Shown: piece by piece, positions 23,460 to 34,700 of the stretch
Numbering within the stretch: position 1 is the stretch's first letter
Layout: every line of letters begins with the position of its first letter
From: Ophiobolus disseminans
Taxonomy: Eukaryota > Ascomycota > Dothideomycetes > Pleosporales > Phaeosphaeriaceae
Length of the DNA: 64,000 nt
NCBI GenBank assembly: GCA_010093685.1
Contig: MU006228.1
Location: forward strand, 851,111 to 915,110
Direction: 5' to 3'
Made by a program: the position numbers and the translations under genes
The notes under the pieces: model-generated
The model's input: the letters and a program-made list of their open reading frames with translations, nothing else
Told to the model about the DNA's origin: nothing
The model's database searches: none

Positions 23460-26400
23460 TCAAGACAACGTCCCCTGTCTATTCCTCTCTTCTCCCGCCG
23501 GCGCACTCCCAACATGGCTCACAGCCTCCTCTTCCGCCACCCTATCCTTGAGCTCATCTTCCAAGCCCGTTGTCCTCGTGCGCAGCGGGCTCGTAGCATC
23601 TGCTGCGCTGTCATCGACGTCGAGTTCCTTGTGCTTGCGCCTGACTGTAGAAATGCTAGCAACACTCGCATTGTCGTCGCCCTCCTTCTTGCGGTCACCG
23701 TCGCCATTCAAGACCTCAATCGTGACGTCTGTGTTGTCTTTGGAGAAGACGCGGAGACCGACGACGGCGACGGCGTTCCAGGGGTCACGCTCGAATTCGT
23801 CTTCGTCCTCGACGTAGGGGTAGCGCGCGCCGTTGTACCATACGTAGCGAGTGTGGTGGCGATCTGAAAGATCGCGACGCTCGTTGTCGTCATCGGAGGA
23901 GGACATGTCGGTGTCGAGGGAGCAGGGCCCGTCAATGTCAGAGTCCCAAGATGAATCTTCGGAGTAAGGGTCTGGCGAGTACATGCTATGGTGAGCACGG
24001 TTGGAGCTTATGCTAGTGCCCCGACCACGGGTGACTTGAATGCCTGGACGCAGACCGGGAATTGGTGTCAAGGTTGGCTTGCGAGAAGGTGCTGGTGATT
24101 TGCGATCTGGCCGTGGGCTGTAAGGATGTTGGGAGGGCGTGCCGGGACGGAACTCGTCGGTCATTGGTGTGGCCATGGGCGAGTCAGTCGTCGCGCCTTC
24201 ATTGTACCCGTCTCGCCCCATGTTGTAACCATCTCTTCCGGTGTTGTACCCGTCTCTTCCATTGTTGTACCCGTCCCTTCCAGTGTTGTATCCGTCACGA
24301 CCTTGGAAGGCGCCGGGTAGCTCAGCACTATAGCCGCCCCGGCCCTGGAGCTCGCCAGGCATATTCTGGTTGTAGCCGCCTCGGCCATGAAGCTCTCCAG
24401 GCATGTTCTGATTGTAACCGCCACGTCCGTGAAAGCCATGACCAGGAGTCGCTGGAGTGCTATGGGCGCTGGCGTATCCACCGCGACCTTGTAGCGCTTC
24501 ACCCATAGCGGGGCTAGGCATATCACGGTTGTAGCCTCCACGACCCTGCAGCGCTCCTGGAAGGGCAGCATTGTAGCCATCGCGGCCTCGGTTGTAGCCT
24601 CCACGCCCATTGTAGCCATTGCCACTACCAGCAGGGCTGGATGAGCGCTCACGAATGGCACCAGTGCTTGCAGCACGGCTATGCCTTGTTACAGCCGGGT
24701 GCATAGGCTTGCTCTCCTCATCAGTGGGTTGCTGATTCTCATCGACATTGATGCCTAGGCCAGAGAGATCTTGCAGCTTTTTCTCCACTTCACGCATATC
24801 CCCACCGGCTCGGTTCATGCGGCGAGTCTCTTTAGCAGCTTTCTTTTGCTCACGAAGCTTGGCCTTCCTGCGCAGCTTCTTGCGTTGATCATGCGAGTTC
24901 TTCATTTCCGCCTTCTTTCGCTCGAGCTTGTGCTCTTTGTGAAGTCGGGCTTTCTCTTTTGCTTGCTCTCGGAACTGTCCTTTGGCATGTGCGAGATCGT
25001 AAGACAGACCAGTGGCCAAGAGCTTTTCTCGCCGCTTGGTGCATGTTGCTCGGATTACTTCATCTGGTGTAGGATTAGGTACCCTTGTAGCTTTGATCTT
25101 GAGCAGAACAGTGTAGTTGCCTGCATCCAGGTTGAGCTCGGTGGAAACCGATCTCTTCATGTAGTATGTACCGTTGCTGCGGACGATGTACTCCTCTTCA
25201 TCGTCCTTGTGTAGGCGAAACTGCAGGTTGAATTCGTACTGGCCTTCCAGACCGAGGTAGTATCGGTCATCAAGCTGGCTGAGCACAATGACAACGGGGC
25301 TGGCCTTGGCTAGATTGATCTTGAATTTGGTGTCAAGATAGTCGACGCTCCAAGGAACGTTGACGCTGGTCCACTGCTGTGAGACAGTCCACTCTGGGCC
25401 GAACAGCCGAGTTCGGTCAAAGTGTTGATAGTGGCGAAGTAGATCCTTGTACGAAATCCAGAAGACACCATCGTCACCAAACTTGTGGTTGAGTTTATGC
25501 ATCCATTCGGGAGTCCACTCTTCTGAACCGTCGCTCCAGCGGCCAGTCCATTCAGTTCGGCCCCAGGGATTGCGCAACTTGAGCAAACGCTGACCATCGA
25601 TCTCTCGAGCCTCCATGATTGAGTAAGCATGCTTCTCTTGAATGCCCCGGCGCTCGCCATAGACGCCGCCCATCTGGCCGCAGCCAAATAAGAAGGTTTT
25701 GTTGACATTCATGAGCTCCTCGCGCCAGAACTTGTCCTTATCGAGGATATCAGTCGCGAAGACTTCTGATGTGACTCCACCAGTAAGGTCTTCGATACCT
25801 TCGCCGACAAAGCCGCCATCAATAGCCGAGTAGTCGCCATGTGCCTTTGCAAATGCCTTCTCGAGTAGTGGCAGCCACGTCTCGTTTGGATCGCTGCATT
25901 GGGCAAAGTACAGCGCTCTTGACCCCGTCTGCATGACCATGCGGTATTCCTCCTCTGGTGTCTTGCGGTTTTGTAACTCCAGCCAATGATATCGCTCAAT
26001 CTTGGCTTCGTCAAAGTCTTCCTTGATGAGGTATAGTTTGTCGTCGATGACCTCGGAGATCCATTCACCGTCTGTGCAATGTAAGCGCGTGTTCAGGGTA
26101 TCACAGAGTGCTTCGTCCTACCTCTGTGGAACACAAAGCCGTATACCCCAACCTGCTCGTCCCGAGCGACGCACACGCGTTGTATCAACTCCTCCTTGTT
26201 GCTTATGGTGGCGAGTGCAGCCATGAACCAGCAATCTCCGTCATTGCCTTGTCGCACATCGTTTGCGGTCGCGCCTCCGATATAGAACTGTGGTTTCTCG
26301 AAGATGTCCTACTACAATTAGCCATGGCTGGGTACCGGACTGGCTGGTCGTACCTCAACTCTCTTGACCGACATGGGCTGGAAGTCGGCTTGCTCCTTGT

Positions 26401-26869
26401 CCAGACCAGTGAGACAGTCGGCGGGTGTGTCGGGCAAGGCTTGCGATCGCTTGAAGTCGGCTTCAATGTCGAAGTGCGGGTCTCGGTACTTCTGGTTCAA
26501 TCGGCGACACTCTTTCACGATCTTTGCGACCTTGTTCCTACAAGACTCGACAGCTTGGTCATAGGAAGCGAGCGCGTTGACTCCGGGTATCGAGCCTTTG
26601 GGTGCGTGTGCAGCGGCGCGCTTTGCGTAGAGGTTATCCGGTAGGATGGTAAAGATCTTGCCGGGGTGCTTTGTCGTGAACTTGGCCCAGAAGTCGTCAA
26701 TGCTTCGCTGCGGCGCATGCTTCTGCGCAGGCAGCCGTGGACGTGGTGCCATTGTTGTATTTTGAGCTTGTACGTGTTGGTCTTGTATCATACTCGGTGC
26801 TCTTGAGTGAGGTCGAGATTGAGGTTTGGTGATGTTGATAAAGTCGTGGGTACCTTGCGAGCCCATCAT
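23460..26869 (-). CDS. calpain-family cysteine protease with Gly/Tyr-rich repeat tail (3 exons)
   Basis: Complement of join 23460-26071, 26122-26308 and 26354-26869; 1104 residues. Introns of 45 and 50 bp have phases 0 and 1. The catalytic triad is complete: Cys198 in NDGDCWFMAAL, His382 in KHAYSIM, Asn402 in RNPWGRTEW. A beta-sandwich-like region (about 470-600) follows, then a Lys/Arg-rich coiled-coil region (about 610-660), then a low-complexity tail with RGGYN and RDGYN repeats (about 715-860) and an acidic C terminus. Calpains are intracellular Ca2+-linked processing proteases; the repeat tail suggests RNA binding or condensate formation, which is inference. The protein lacks a recognisable MIT domain, so it is not an obvious PalB/Rim13. 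The start could also be the ATG at 26753; 26869 is preferred because a TATA-like site lies 75 bp upstream. Confidence 0.9.
24196..24624 (-). repeat. RGGYN/RDGYN coding repeats in the calpain tail
   Basis: About fourteen degenerate units of 5-18 residues, each with a Gly-Tyr-Asn core. The upstream units have spacers such as QNMPGELH and the last five are tight RDGYNxG units. DNA and protein periodicity agree, pointing to expansion by slippage or unequal exchange. Confidence 0.85.
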
Positions 26870-26942
26870 GCTTGAGCCGAAGACCTCAGGGGCTTGGAAT
26901 CTTGTCGGGGGCGTGTGGCAGCCATTAGGGGCGCAGAGGTGG

Positions 26943-26948
26943 TATATA
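26943..26948 (-). promoter_or_regulatory. TATA-like box of the calpain gene
   Basis: TATATA on the minus strand, about 75 bp before the ATG at 26869. Confidence 0.4.
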
Positions 26949-29059
26949 AACGCTTTTGGTGGGCAATGGAACCTTTTGGCCCCATTCGATGCTCGACGAG
27001 CTCATGCATATGGTGTGGTATGTTTAGAGCAGTAAGAAAAAGAGTGGGGCGGTCAGACACGAGGGCTTTGCTCGGCACAGCCGCTGGGCCCCCGCTCTCT
27101 GCCACCCGCGAATCAGAGCGCCGCGGGCAACCCGACCCCATTTGCGATTGCTTGCCGGGCAAGGAAAAGGGCGGGCAAGCAGTTGAGTTGTCGATGTTCC
27201 CAGCTGCATTGGCCTGCACGGCGGGCTGTGGGTGCACTTTGTGAGCGAATGAGATCGGCATCATGCCCTGCAGTGCTGCGAGGTGAGCTTAGGGTTCGTC
27301 GTGAACGGGAAGGAAAACCCATGCACCAGGCTGAATCCGCATTGGGGCGGGGGGCTAGACCTGATGAAGTCCACTACCGCTGGCAGCCTGACCGACTCGA
27401 CGTCCTCCTTCGCGGCCATAGGGATGTCGTCTGGCAGTACCTTTGGAGGTGAGACGATCTCGTCGCCGACATTGCTATGCATACCGTGACCGGTGCTGCA
27501 ACACCCTCTCTTTCCGATCCTCTCTGCCAAGTATGGCACTTTCTGATGTCGTAGTGCAGGCGTTCATTTCATCTGTTCGATACGACGCATCGATGTATGA
27601 GTAAAACTCCTCTCCATCGCTCCATGGATGTTCGTTCTAGGTCCCCTTGCGACGAGAACGAAGGAGTTCTCTTTGTGCCGCGGGGGCGTACGCTGTGGGT
27701 CAATGGCTTACCGTGCTGCGGCAAACATAATCAAGACAGGTTGACGCGAAAATGGTGTCATGGTTCGATTCGATGCAGAGCCGACCGACCATTCTAAACC
27801 TCTGTAATCAGTGATTCTGGGCGAGGAGTATGTTGGCCACATATGTGGCGTCCCTAGAGCTCCAACCTGTCTTGATACAAGTCCGTCGATAAGATGCGAT
27901 GACATATCAGGTCGGCTACCAACATTTCTAAGCGTCAGCACCAGAGGGTACCGAGCGATAACTGTGTCTCACACTCTCCAAATCCGCGGGAGAGATCTTC
28001 GTTCCAGCAGTCAGGAGCCGGGAGCGTCTGCAAGTTCGTGTGCCGCTGTTGAGGGTACGCGAACCGAATGCTGGACCGCGCCAAGTCAAGTAGCGGTAAC
28101 AGCTGTACCCTCCATCGACCCACCGTCTCAGCGGCGCATCAGAACGACGATGCTGCACCTCCACCATCGTCGTGGGTGATCCGCCGAAGTAGCATGTCAT
28201 CCTTAGTACTCAGCCCTACAACGGTACTGCACGCCTGCTGCATGCACAATCCATCAGCCAAAATCTCACCGTTCTTCTGCAGGGTTTGACCAATCATAAT
28301 CCAAGCCCGCAATGACTTCGAGAAGCTTGATAGAACCTCGGCATATCGAAGCCGTGATTGGCGACGTGGTAGACTGAGCAAGGTATCCTCCAGGCGCCAA
28401 CCCACCGTTTGTGTTTTTGCTTGGCCACGTTCGGCCGACATTTGGAGAACCACATAACAGGCAGCCAAAGGCAAAGAGCGGAAAAGGGCAATGTGTTGGA
28501 ATGCCAGCGGTGACTCTTTTGGTCGTTGCTGTCGCCCGGCGCAGAGAGATCCGACAGGACGGTGATGCACCGTCAATGTTGGCAGAGACTGCCCTGGCTT
28601 GACCGCAAAGTGTAGTGGCTGGCTCAATGTTACATTGCGTAGCGTCAAGGGAAAGGATTCTGTCTGCTTTCGTAGTATAGATTGAAGGTTTCGGACTGCG
28701 TGAGGCTGTTATTGCAAGGCTGCAGCAAGGATAGAGTGGAGGATGAGCGGTGTGTTCTAGCCGCTCCGAGTCTGACAAGGGTCCGTTACGTCATCGCATC
28801 TAAACGCCGCGACTGCCCTCCCTCCCAAATCAGCCCCATTGCGGCCAGCCCATACACGCTCTTGCGCAATCACGCACATTTTCTGGCACGATGGTTGACA
28901 ACTATACGCAGCACACTACCATGGTCAACTTAGTGGCCCTGAACACGCAAATCGTCAATTCGTTTGGCACAGCGCACCTCGCCCACAAGCAATTCGTCAC
29001 GAACGTGACTACAGTAAACGGACAGTGAATCTTCTGAGTTCAATCTACGTTTGATCTGC

Positions 29060-29067
29060 TATAAAAA
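29060..29067 (+). promoter_or_regulatory. strong TATA box before the small Cys-rich gene
   Basis: TATAAAAA followed by a pyrimidine-rich leader of about 130 bp up to the ATG at 29199. Such a leader supports real transcription of the short reading frame downstream. Confidence 0.55.
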
Positions 29068-29198
29068 GGCTAGGTATTTTCCTACCATTCATCTTCAGCA
29101 TTCACATCCCAGTCAATCAATTTCTCTCTTCAATTACGATCTACCAGATTCTTAAGACGCTCTTATACTACTTCGACAGTCCTCTAAACTTTTCAAAA

Positions 29199-29327
29199 AT
29201 GTGCTGCCAGGAGTGTGATGATCGCGACCATTGCTGCTGCGGCGTGGGCCTGGTGGGAAGCTTCCTAATGATGATAGCGGTCGTGGCTGCGGAGATTATA
29301 GAGACGGTGAAAGAAAAAATACAATAG
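29199..29327 (+). CDS. 42-residue Cys-rich single-pass membrane peptide
   Basis: The frame runs ATG to TAG without introns. Residues 1-14 hold six Cys (CC, C, CCC) among acidic residues. Residues 15-34 form one hydrophobic segment (VGLVGSFLMMIAVVAAEII), and the tail ETVKEKIQ is charged. The layout resembles small Cys-rich tail-anchored stress peptides, but assignment to such a family is only a guess. Support for coding: a strong TATA box, a pyrimidine-rich leader and an adenine-rich start context (TCAAAAATG). A spurious short frame is the alternative. Confidence 0.5.
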   Translation: MCCQECDDRDHCCCGVGLVGSFLMMIAVVAAEIIETVKEKIQ

Positions 29328-29830
29328 ACGAAACTACGCGGGAGAGCAGCGTATTGAAGCTTTGGAAGGGCCTGTGGATGGCAGGATATTATCGCTCACA
29401 GTCATTCTATCATAACGCCATGGCCAATGTCCTTCATATAGTTCCTTCACTCACTCCGTCGTGACTGTGGTGTATGACTACGAGCAGCTATAAAGCGAGG
29501 CATTTGAGTCACAACTCTTTTTGTATCAGCCAAGCAAGCACAAGTTTCATAACATACGTGTGCTTGAAGCTCATAACGCGTCATTTTCAACAAGTGTGGG
29601 GGTTTATGCTTGTACCTACCTGGCGTCATACAAATATCTGACTGTGCCGCAGTACATGACGGATGTTGTCCGCATCGGGAATCTTCCCCGATTGGGCTCA
29701 CGCAGCGTACTCCAGTAGGTCCTCACTGTGTATCATAACTCCGAGAAGAAGAAAAATATGTGGATGGCGAGTAGTCAATCTCTCGTCCTATTCACTGACG
29801 TTGACCCGTCATTTCTAGACGCTCGAATCA
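29328..29830. other. convergent intergenic region
   Basis: It lies between the small peptide gene (+) and the SIMPL gene (-). No further gene is supported. Confidence 0.45.
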
Positions 29831-30574
29831 TCACTCCCCAACGACAAACTTCCCCTGCACTTTGACCTCTACCACAATGTCCACCGGCTCGAACGTCAAC
29901 TCCGCCTTCTCCTTCAAAAACTTCGTCTTTACACTTTGCTTCCTCCCATAATGCATCTGCGGCCTCGTGCGCTGTTCGTATTTCGATCCTTCCGTCACAA
30001 CCACCACCTTGACTTTGTGCACCGCTTCCTCGGCCGATATATCCGCGAAGACCTCCGCATAGTCTCGCGCCCGCTGCAACGCATTCTTCGCAGCTTCCTT
30101 CCTTGCAAGGCTTTCGACTGAAGCCAAGGTGGCCTCGGTAAGGTGCCAGATAACGCGCTGAATGCTAACATTCTCCGTGGTCGAAAACTGGGTGGCAAGC
30201 GTGTTGAGTAACTTGAAGTCAGCGAAATCGATGTCCAAGTCTGCCCGTCCGGAATAAGAGGTTGCGTATGTGGACGCTTTGCTGATCATGAAACTGGATG
30301 GTTCGGATTGCCTCTCGCGGTGGTTATTGGTGTCGCGAATGTCAATGGAGTAGTGCGAGATCGCAGCATCTCCCTTGATGCGACCGGTGCCGGCATCGTC
30401 TGGGCAATAAGGCCCGATTGACTCAGTGAGTTTGTTTATGAATGTCGTGAGGGCTGCTGAGGCATCGTCGGAGGTGGGACATGTTCGCGAATGAACCTGC
30501 AGAACGAGCGTGGCGCGTTCTGCTCGCCGAGTCGCGGATCCGGTGCCCGTGACGTTGATTTCAGGATGTGTCAT
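29831..30574 (-). CDS. SIMPL (DUF541) domain protein
   Basis: Single exon, 247 residues. It opens MTHPEINVTGTGSATRRAERATL, the usual SIMPL start in which a short beta strand carries V-x-G-x-G and is followed by a pattern of alternating hydrophobic residues. The rest alternates strands and amphipathic helices, ending with the strand LTFEPVDIVVEVKVQGKFVV. SIMPL proteins are known from bacteria (periplasmic, oxidative stress) and in animals as an IRAK1-binding protein; fungal members have no assigned role. No signal peptide is visible, so a cytosolic location is inferred. Confidence 0.82.
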   Translation of the reverse strand: MTHPEINVTGTGSATRRAERATLVLQVHSRTCPTSDDASAALTTFINKLTESIGPYCPDDAGTGRIKGDAAISHYSIDIRDTNNHRERQSEPSSFMISKASTYATSYSGRADLDIDFADFKLLNTLATQFSTTENVSIQRVIWHLTEATLASVESLARKEAAKNALQRARDYAEVFADISAEEAVHKVKVVVVTEGSKYEQRTRPQMHYGRKQSVKTKFLKEKAELTFEPVDIVVEVKVQGKFVVGE

Positions 30575-30922
30575 CTTGGATTTATTGGGAGAATATTGAA
30601 ATTGAAATGTGACGCAGACTTATACGGACAGGACGTTCGCCCCATGGCTGCCTGTTGCAAGCTCGTTGCCCGATTCGTGGCGTGGCGCAGCCATAACGCC
30701 TTGCTGCGGCAACTCCATCATTGCAGCTGCCATCGCACCGCCCTTCCAGGCTAAACATTCTCAGAACACATACAACGCATCGCCTAGTGGATCCTTCCAT
30801 TCAGGAAATTGTGTTTTTGCCAGATCCTCGATAGGAAACCCTACGGAAAGGAAAAGACTGATCAGCAGAACCACTCGACCGTTTTCGCTTTGAGTTTGAA
30901 ATATCATTGTCGGCCACCCCAA
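30575..30922. other. intergenic, upstream of the SIMPL gene
   Basis: It holds the SIMPL promoter (minus strand) and the 3' flank of the disrupted membrane-protein gene. Nothing else is recognised. Confidence 0.45.
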
Positions 30923-31354
30923 CTAGACTAGATATGGAAGCAAAGAGCCCGCAGGGTTCGGCCTAACATACACTCTTGGGCACTGCCCATACTCCAGAAC
31001 CCCGTTCATCGCGAGTCCGATAGTATCGCGAATATGAAACCGGAAATACCAGCAGTTGAGAATGGTTGCGGTGATGATAAGTCTGGCGACGACTCCGATC
31101 TTTCCACCCTCTCTTGATGCAGGCTTTTCATCATCTTTCAACCCAACTGATGAAGGTGCAGATGAGGCAGTTGGAGCTATTGTGAGTTGCGAAACAACCG
31201 CTCCACCCCCCACTTTTGGATCAGTTTTTTGGTGGCTTTTGAGTCATCCCAAGTAGGTAAAGGCTCCAATTGTTTCAGGTAGCGATCAATAGCATAACCA
31301 CTATGTCTCCCACACACAAAGTGCCATACAAACTGCATTGTTCCAGTGTTCAAC

Positions 31355-32374
31355 ATGCCAAAACGAACCCCCCCTGAGCTCATACAGCGGCTGATGGAGC
31401 TCCTGGCTGCTGGTGAGTCTCAAATTTCATGCGCACAACGACTTTGGATAGCTTGTACAACAATACAGAGGATCCAATTAAGCTTTGACTTGTATGGCCA
31501 GCCTTACCCGCCTCGAACAGGTGTTGTAGGACGTCCCAATGTGCTGTTGTTGTACCAGGAACAGGTTAGAAACCACCCCAAAATGCAGCTTTAAATGCTG
31601 ATCTCGCTGCAGGAGCTGCTCCAGTACCTCGATGAGAAGCCTTGGGCGTATATATTAGAGATGCAAGAGCATCTAGAGGACCTCTACAACGTCGACGTGA
31701 GCTCCGACATCATTTTCCGGGTGTTGAGGAAGCACAAATGGTCTCGGAAAGTGGTTTCAAAGCACACCAAGGAGCGCTCTGAGACACTCAGGAACACTTG
31801 GTACAAGCGATCAAGGCACTGGTTGCTGCATCAAATAGTAGCTCTTGACAAGAGCGCTGCAAACGAGAGATCTGGTGATCATAAGCGTAGCTAGTCGCCT
31901 AGAGGCATGGCTTGTGTGGCTGCATACGGTGCAAAACGCTCCAAACAATGGTCTATTCTGCTGGCCATAACAGTGGATAGGTATATTGCATTCAAAATCT
32001 ATCAAGGCAGCTACAATCAGAAGCGTTTTGACGACTTTGTAGAGCATCAGGTACTCTTAAAGTGTACTCCTTAGCCAGGGAAACGCTCGATTCTGGTGTT
32101 AGACAACGCTTTAATTCATTACAGTCCGCGGGTTGCTGCATTATGTAAGGCTGCTGGTGTGTTATTAGAGTATTTACCACCTTATTCACCCGATTTCAAC
32201 CCTATTGAACAGACCTTTAAGCAGCTGAAAGACTAGATCAAGCGGAACTACGACACTGCTGCTTTGTATAAGAGTTTTGAGGGGTTTCTAGAATGCGGGA
32301 TCATCAATATATGCACAGAAACTAACTGTTCTAGGCTGTTCCGGAGGTGTACATACGTCAAAAGCGATACCTGA
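31355..32374 (+). pseudogene. DD34E Tc1-like transposase with four in-frame stops
   Basis: One unbroken frame of 339 codons starting MPKRTPPELIQRLMELLAAG. Internal stops are at 31592, 31892, 32072 and 32234, with no insertion or deletion. The N-terminal helix-turn-helix part is followed by the catalytic core: VALDKSAANERSG (first Asp), LVLDNALIHYS (second Asp) and YSPDFNPIEQ (Glu, 34 residues after the second Asp). At least two stops replace an expected Trp (TGG to TAG), others a Gln, so all fit C-to-T change on one strand or the other. Confidence 0.88.
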
Positions 32375-32920
32375 AGGCGCTGTTAGGCATTGTTTTCTAG
32401 TGTTTTTGCAAAACTCAACACTATAGGTAAGCATCTTGTTTTTGACCTTGCAACGTTAATACAATTACCTATCCTTTTAGGAGCTGTTTTGATAGGTTGT
32501 AAACTACAAATAGTTTTAATTTGAAGTAAATTGGACATGTGGTTGTAAATTGATGATGTCCATCTATATAGCGCTTTGATGTTAAGCGACGCCGCGCTAA
32601 CAATTTCGAGAGGGCAGAGGCGAAATATTCTATCTAAGGGGCACCCGAATGTTAGCGCACGGCCCCGCGCTAGCGTCTCGCTTAGCAGTTTGAAGCGCGG
32701 GGTAACGGCTAAGACAGAACACCAAAATTTTGATGCGACTTTTGAGTAACAACAACAACGCATATTTTTATTCTCTACTTGTAGGTTAGCTACCACATTT
32801 TCCTTTTGCACAAATAACAAGTACAGTCTACCCTCATGTTTCCAAATCTCCGATTCAAAATCCATGTGGTGGTGGTTGAGGAATATAGATGCTCACTGCC
32901 GCAATCGCTATCCTATCATT

Positions 32921-33190
32921 TTGTAAGAGGTTAGACCTCTGCTATCCTCAGTGGAGTCACTTCGGTTCAATGGAAGAGCATGGAATGTCATGGAATGTCC
33001 TGGAATGTCCGGGAACTAACTAGAACAAGACATGATCTTCTGACAGCTGACAAATGCTGATGTATGTAGAAACTTCCAGAAGCCAGCAGTCTGCTATAAA
33101 GTCAGTCTGCTCTCTTGCTCTAGATAGACTCCATCGAATTCATCACGGTTAAACCTAGCCTTTCTGCAGTCTTCTGCCTAGCCCCTTACA
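32921..33190. mobile_element. solo LTR, 270 bp
   Basis: The sequence starts TGTAAGAGG and ends CCCCTTACA, imperfect inverted ends opening with TG and closing with CA. The 5-bp duplication CATTT flanks it at 32916-32920 and 33191-33195. Inside are three GGAATGTC-like repeats and a TATA-like CTATAAAG near 33093, as expected for an LTR promoter. No internal retrotransposon sequence remains. It sits between the two genes of the Tc1-like element. Confidence 0.8.
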
Positions 33191-33218
33191 CATTTAGGCT
33201 GTCATGACTCCAAGAACC

Positions 33219-34700
33219 TTATTCTTCTGGCATAAACAGCCCATCTGCGGCATCATCATGCTCGTTTCCGCCGTTCCCACCACCATTCAAGCCACGTAAA
33301 AGAGCTAGAATGTTCCTAGCTTCTGGCCTAAGGTTCTTTAACATGTTGGCAAGCATGTTGACTATCATCAGCTGGGTCACTTAAGTAAGTTGCCGGGTAA
33401 GTTGCTCTAAAGCATCAGAGTTGCCATCTCTCTTCCTCTTTTTTGCCCCCATCTCTCGCAACTTGCGGAGCTGCGCCTTGATGTTTGCTGACAGGTTAGT
33501 GACTGTTGAAGCCGCTATCAAGAGCTCCCTATTCCATGAAGTCAGGATATCAATGCTGACTTTGTAGTGGTTCTCTATCCTTCCCAGAAGCTCCTCTCCA
33601 TCCCTGAGAGCCACCCAACACGTCAGACCCACGTTCAAACAGTGAGGATCACGGCATTGCCAGTGCATTGGAACACTATTCGAAGGTCCCTCAGTTGCCA
33701 CAAGAGCAGCGTTACAAGCCGGTAGTTGAGCCTCCTGTCGGGCCGTCGAATTCGAGCTTGGTGGCAGAGGATTAGGGGCATGCACAACTAGTGGTTCCGG
33801 CATCAAAACCAGGTCAAAATCTGTCCGACAGCCTCAGGTTCCCGTTCCATAGATCACGTGCCCTTGGGGCAGTCTAGCCTGTTTGGGCCTAGCCCCCACA
33901 GTGTATTCAGTCCATCTCCATTCTCTCACCCGTACATAGCAGCAAGCTAGCACCCAATGCATCACATTGCCACTATTCCATGCGCTATCTCCTTTGTACA
34001 GTCCATCAAAATCTACCAGTACAGGGCTCTCTGGATGCTCGTAGGCGACCTCCTGCACAAGCTCCATTGCCGCTGCAAACCTGGTATGCCTCTGGAGGGC
34101 GACAAAGTTGTACATGCTCTCGATGAGGTGCTCCCCCTTAGGCTGGCCTTGGTAATAGACGACTGCCGCAAGGTCCATCTGCTTCATTGGAGACGGTTGC
34201 ATAGCCAGTACCGCCTTTACCCAGTTGTTGAGGGCTCTAAAAAGAGGCTGCGAGGTGTCTGATTTTGAGTTTTCCCACCCCGGCAGAGGCTTGTGAGGCC
34301 TACCTGGCCCGGGCGTAAAGTATACTCTCCAGCAAGCGTTGAACTTGACAACAGTACGCTCATTTTCTTCAGATGGAAGCCGTGCGGGCTCCCAACAATG
34401 AGCATACTGAAGGTTACAACTAGTAGGTGTCTTTTGCCGCTGTCCAGAAGGTGATACAACCTCTACAAGGTCCTCATCATCCGTCTCATCGTTGTCATCT
34501 GGAGCCCCGTGGAGAGCAGCCTGTACGACCCCAGCAGGCTGGCTGAACGGTACACCTTGTTCGCTGAGTTGTGAAGCTTCTGGTGAGATGGGTGTCAGAG
34601 GGGCCATATGACGACGCTGAGGGCGACTACGGGGTGCTCTGGATGGTGTTTCATCACGTCCAACACGTTTTCCAACTCCAGAAACACCTTTAGGAGCCAT
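33219..34700 (-). pseudogene. accessory ORF of the Tc1-like element, function unknown
   Basis: One continuous frame of 493 codons from ATG at 34700 to TAA at 33219, broken only by TGA at 33834-33836 and TAA at 33381-33383. Both are single C-to-T changes from CGA and CAA, so the intact protein is still legible. It begins with a basic, Ser/Arg-rich segment, continues with an acidic stretch (DDNDETDDEDLVE) and a middle domain rich in Trp and aromatic residues, and ends with a leucine-rich coiled-coil-like region and a Gly/Asn tail. The frame is also open upstream to 34769. No domain is recognised. It is convergent with the transposase gene and has suffered the same kind of damage, which argues for long residence in the element. 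Confidence 0.65.

Larger units (their letters stand above)
26870..29198. other. intergenic, no gene supported
   Basis: About 2.3 kb. The left edge holds the calpain promoter and the right edge the promoter of the small gene at 29199. Frames up to 170 residues overlap on both strands and lack domains. Confidence 0.4.

Noticed and set aside
31056..31256. Short frame whose end (VSCETTAPPP) resembles the end of the frame at 35077 (VSCEITAPPP)
   Set aside because: The likeness is the two terminal inverted repeats of the Tc1-like element read through from host sequence, not a shared protein domain.
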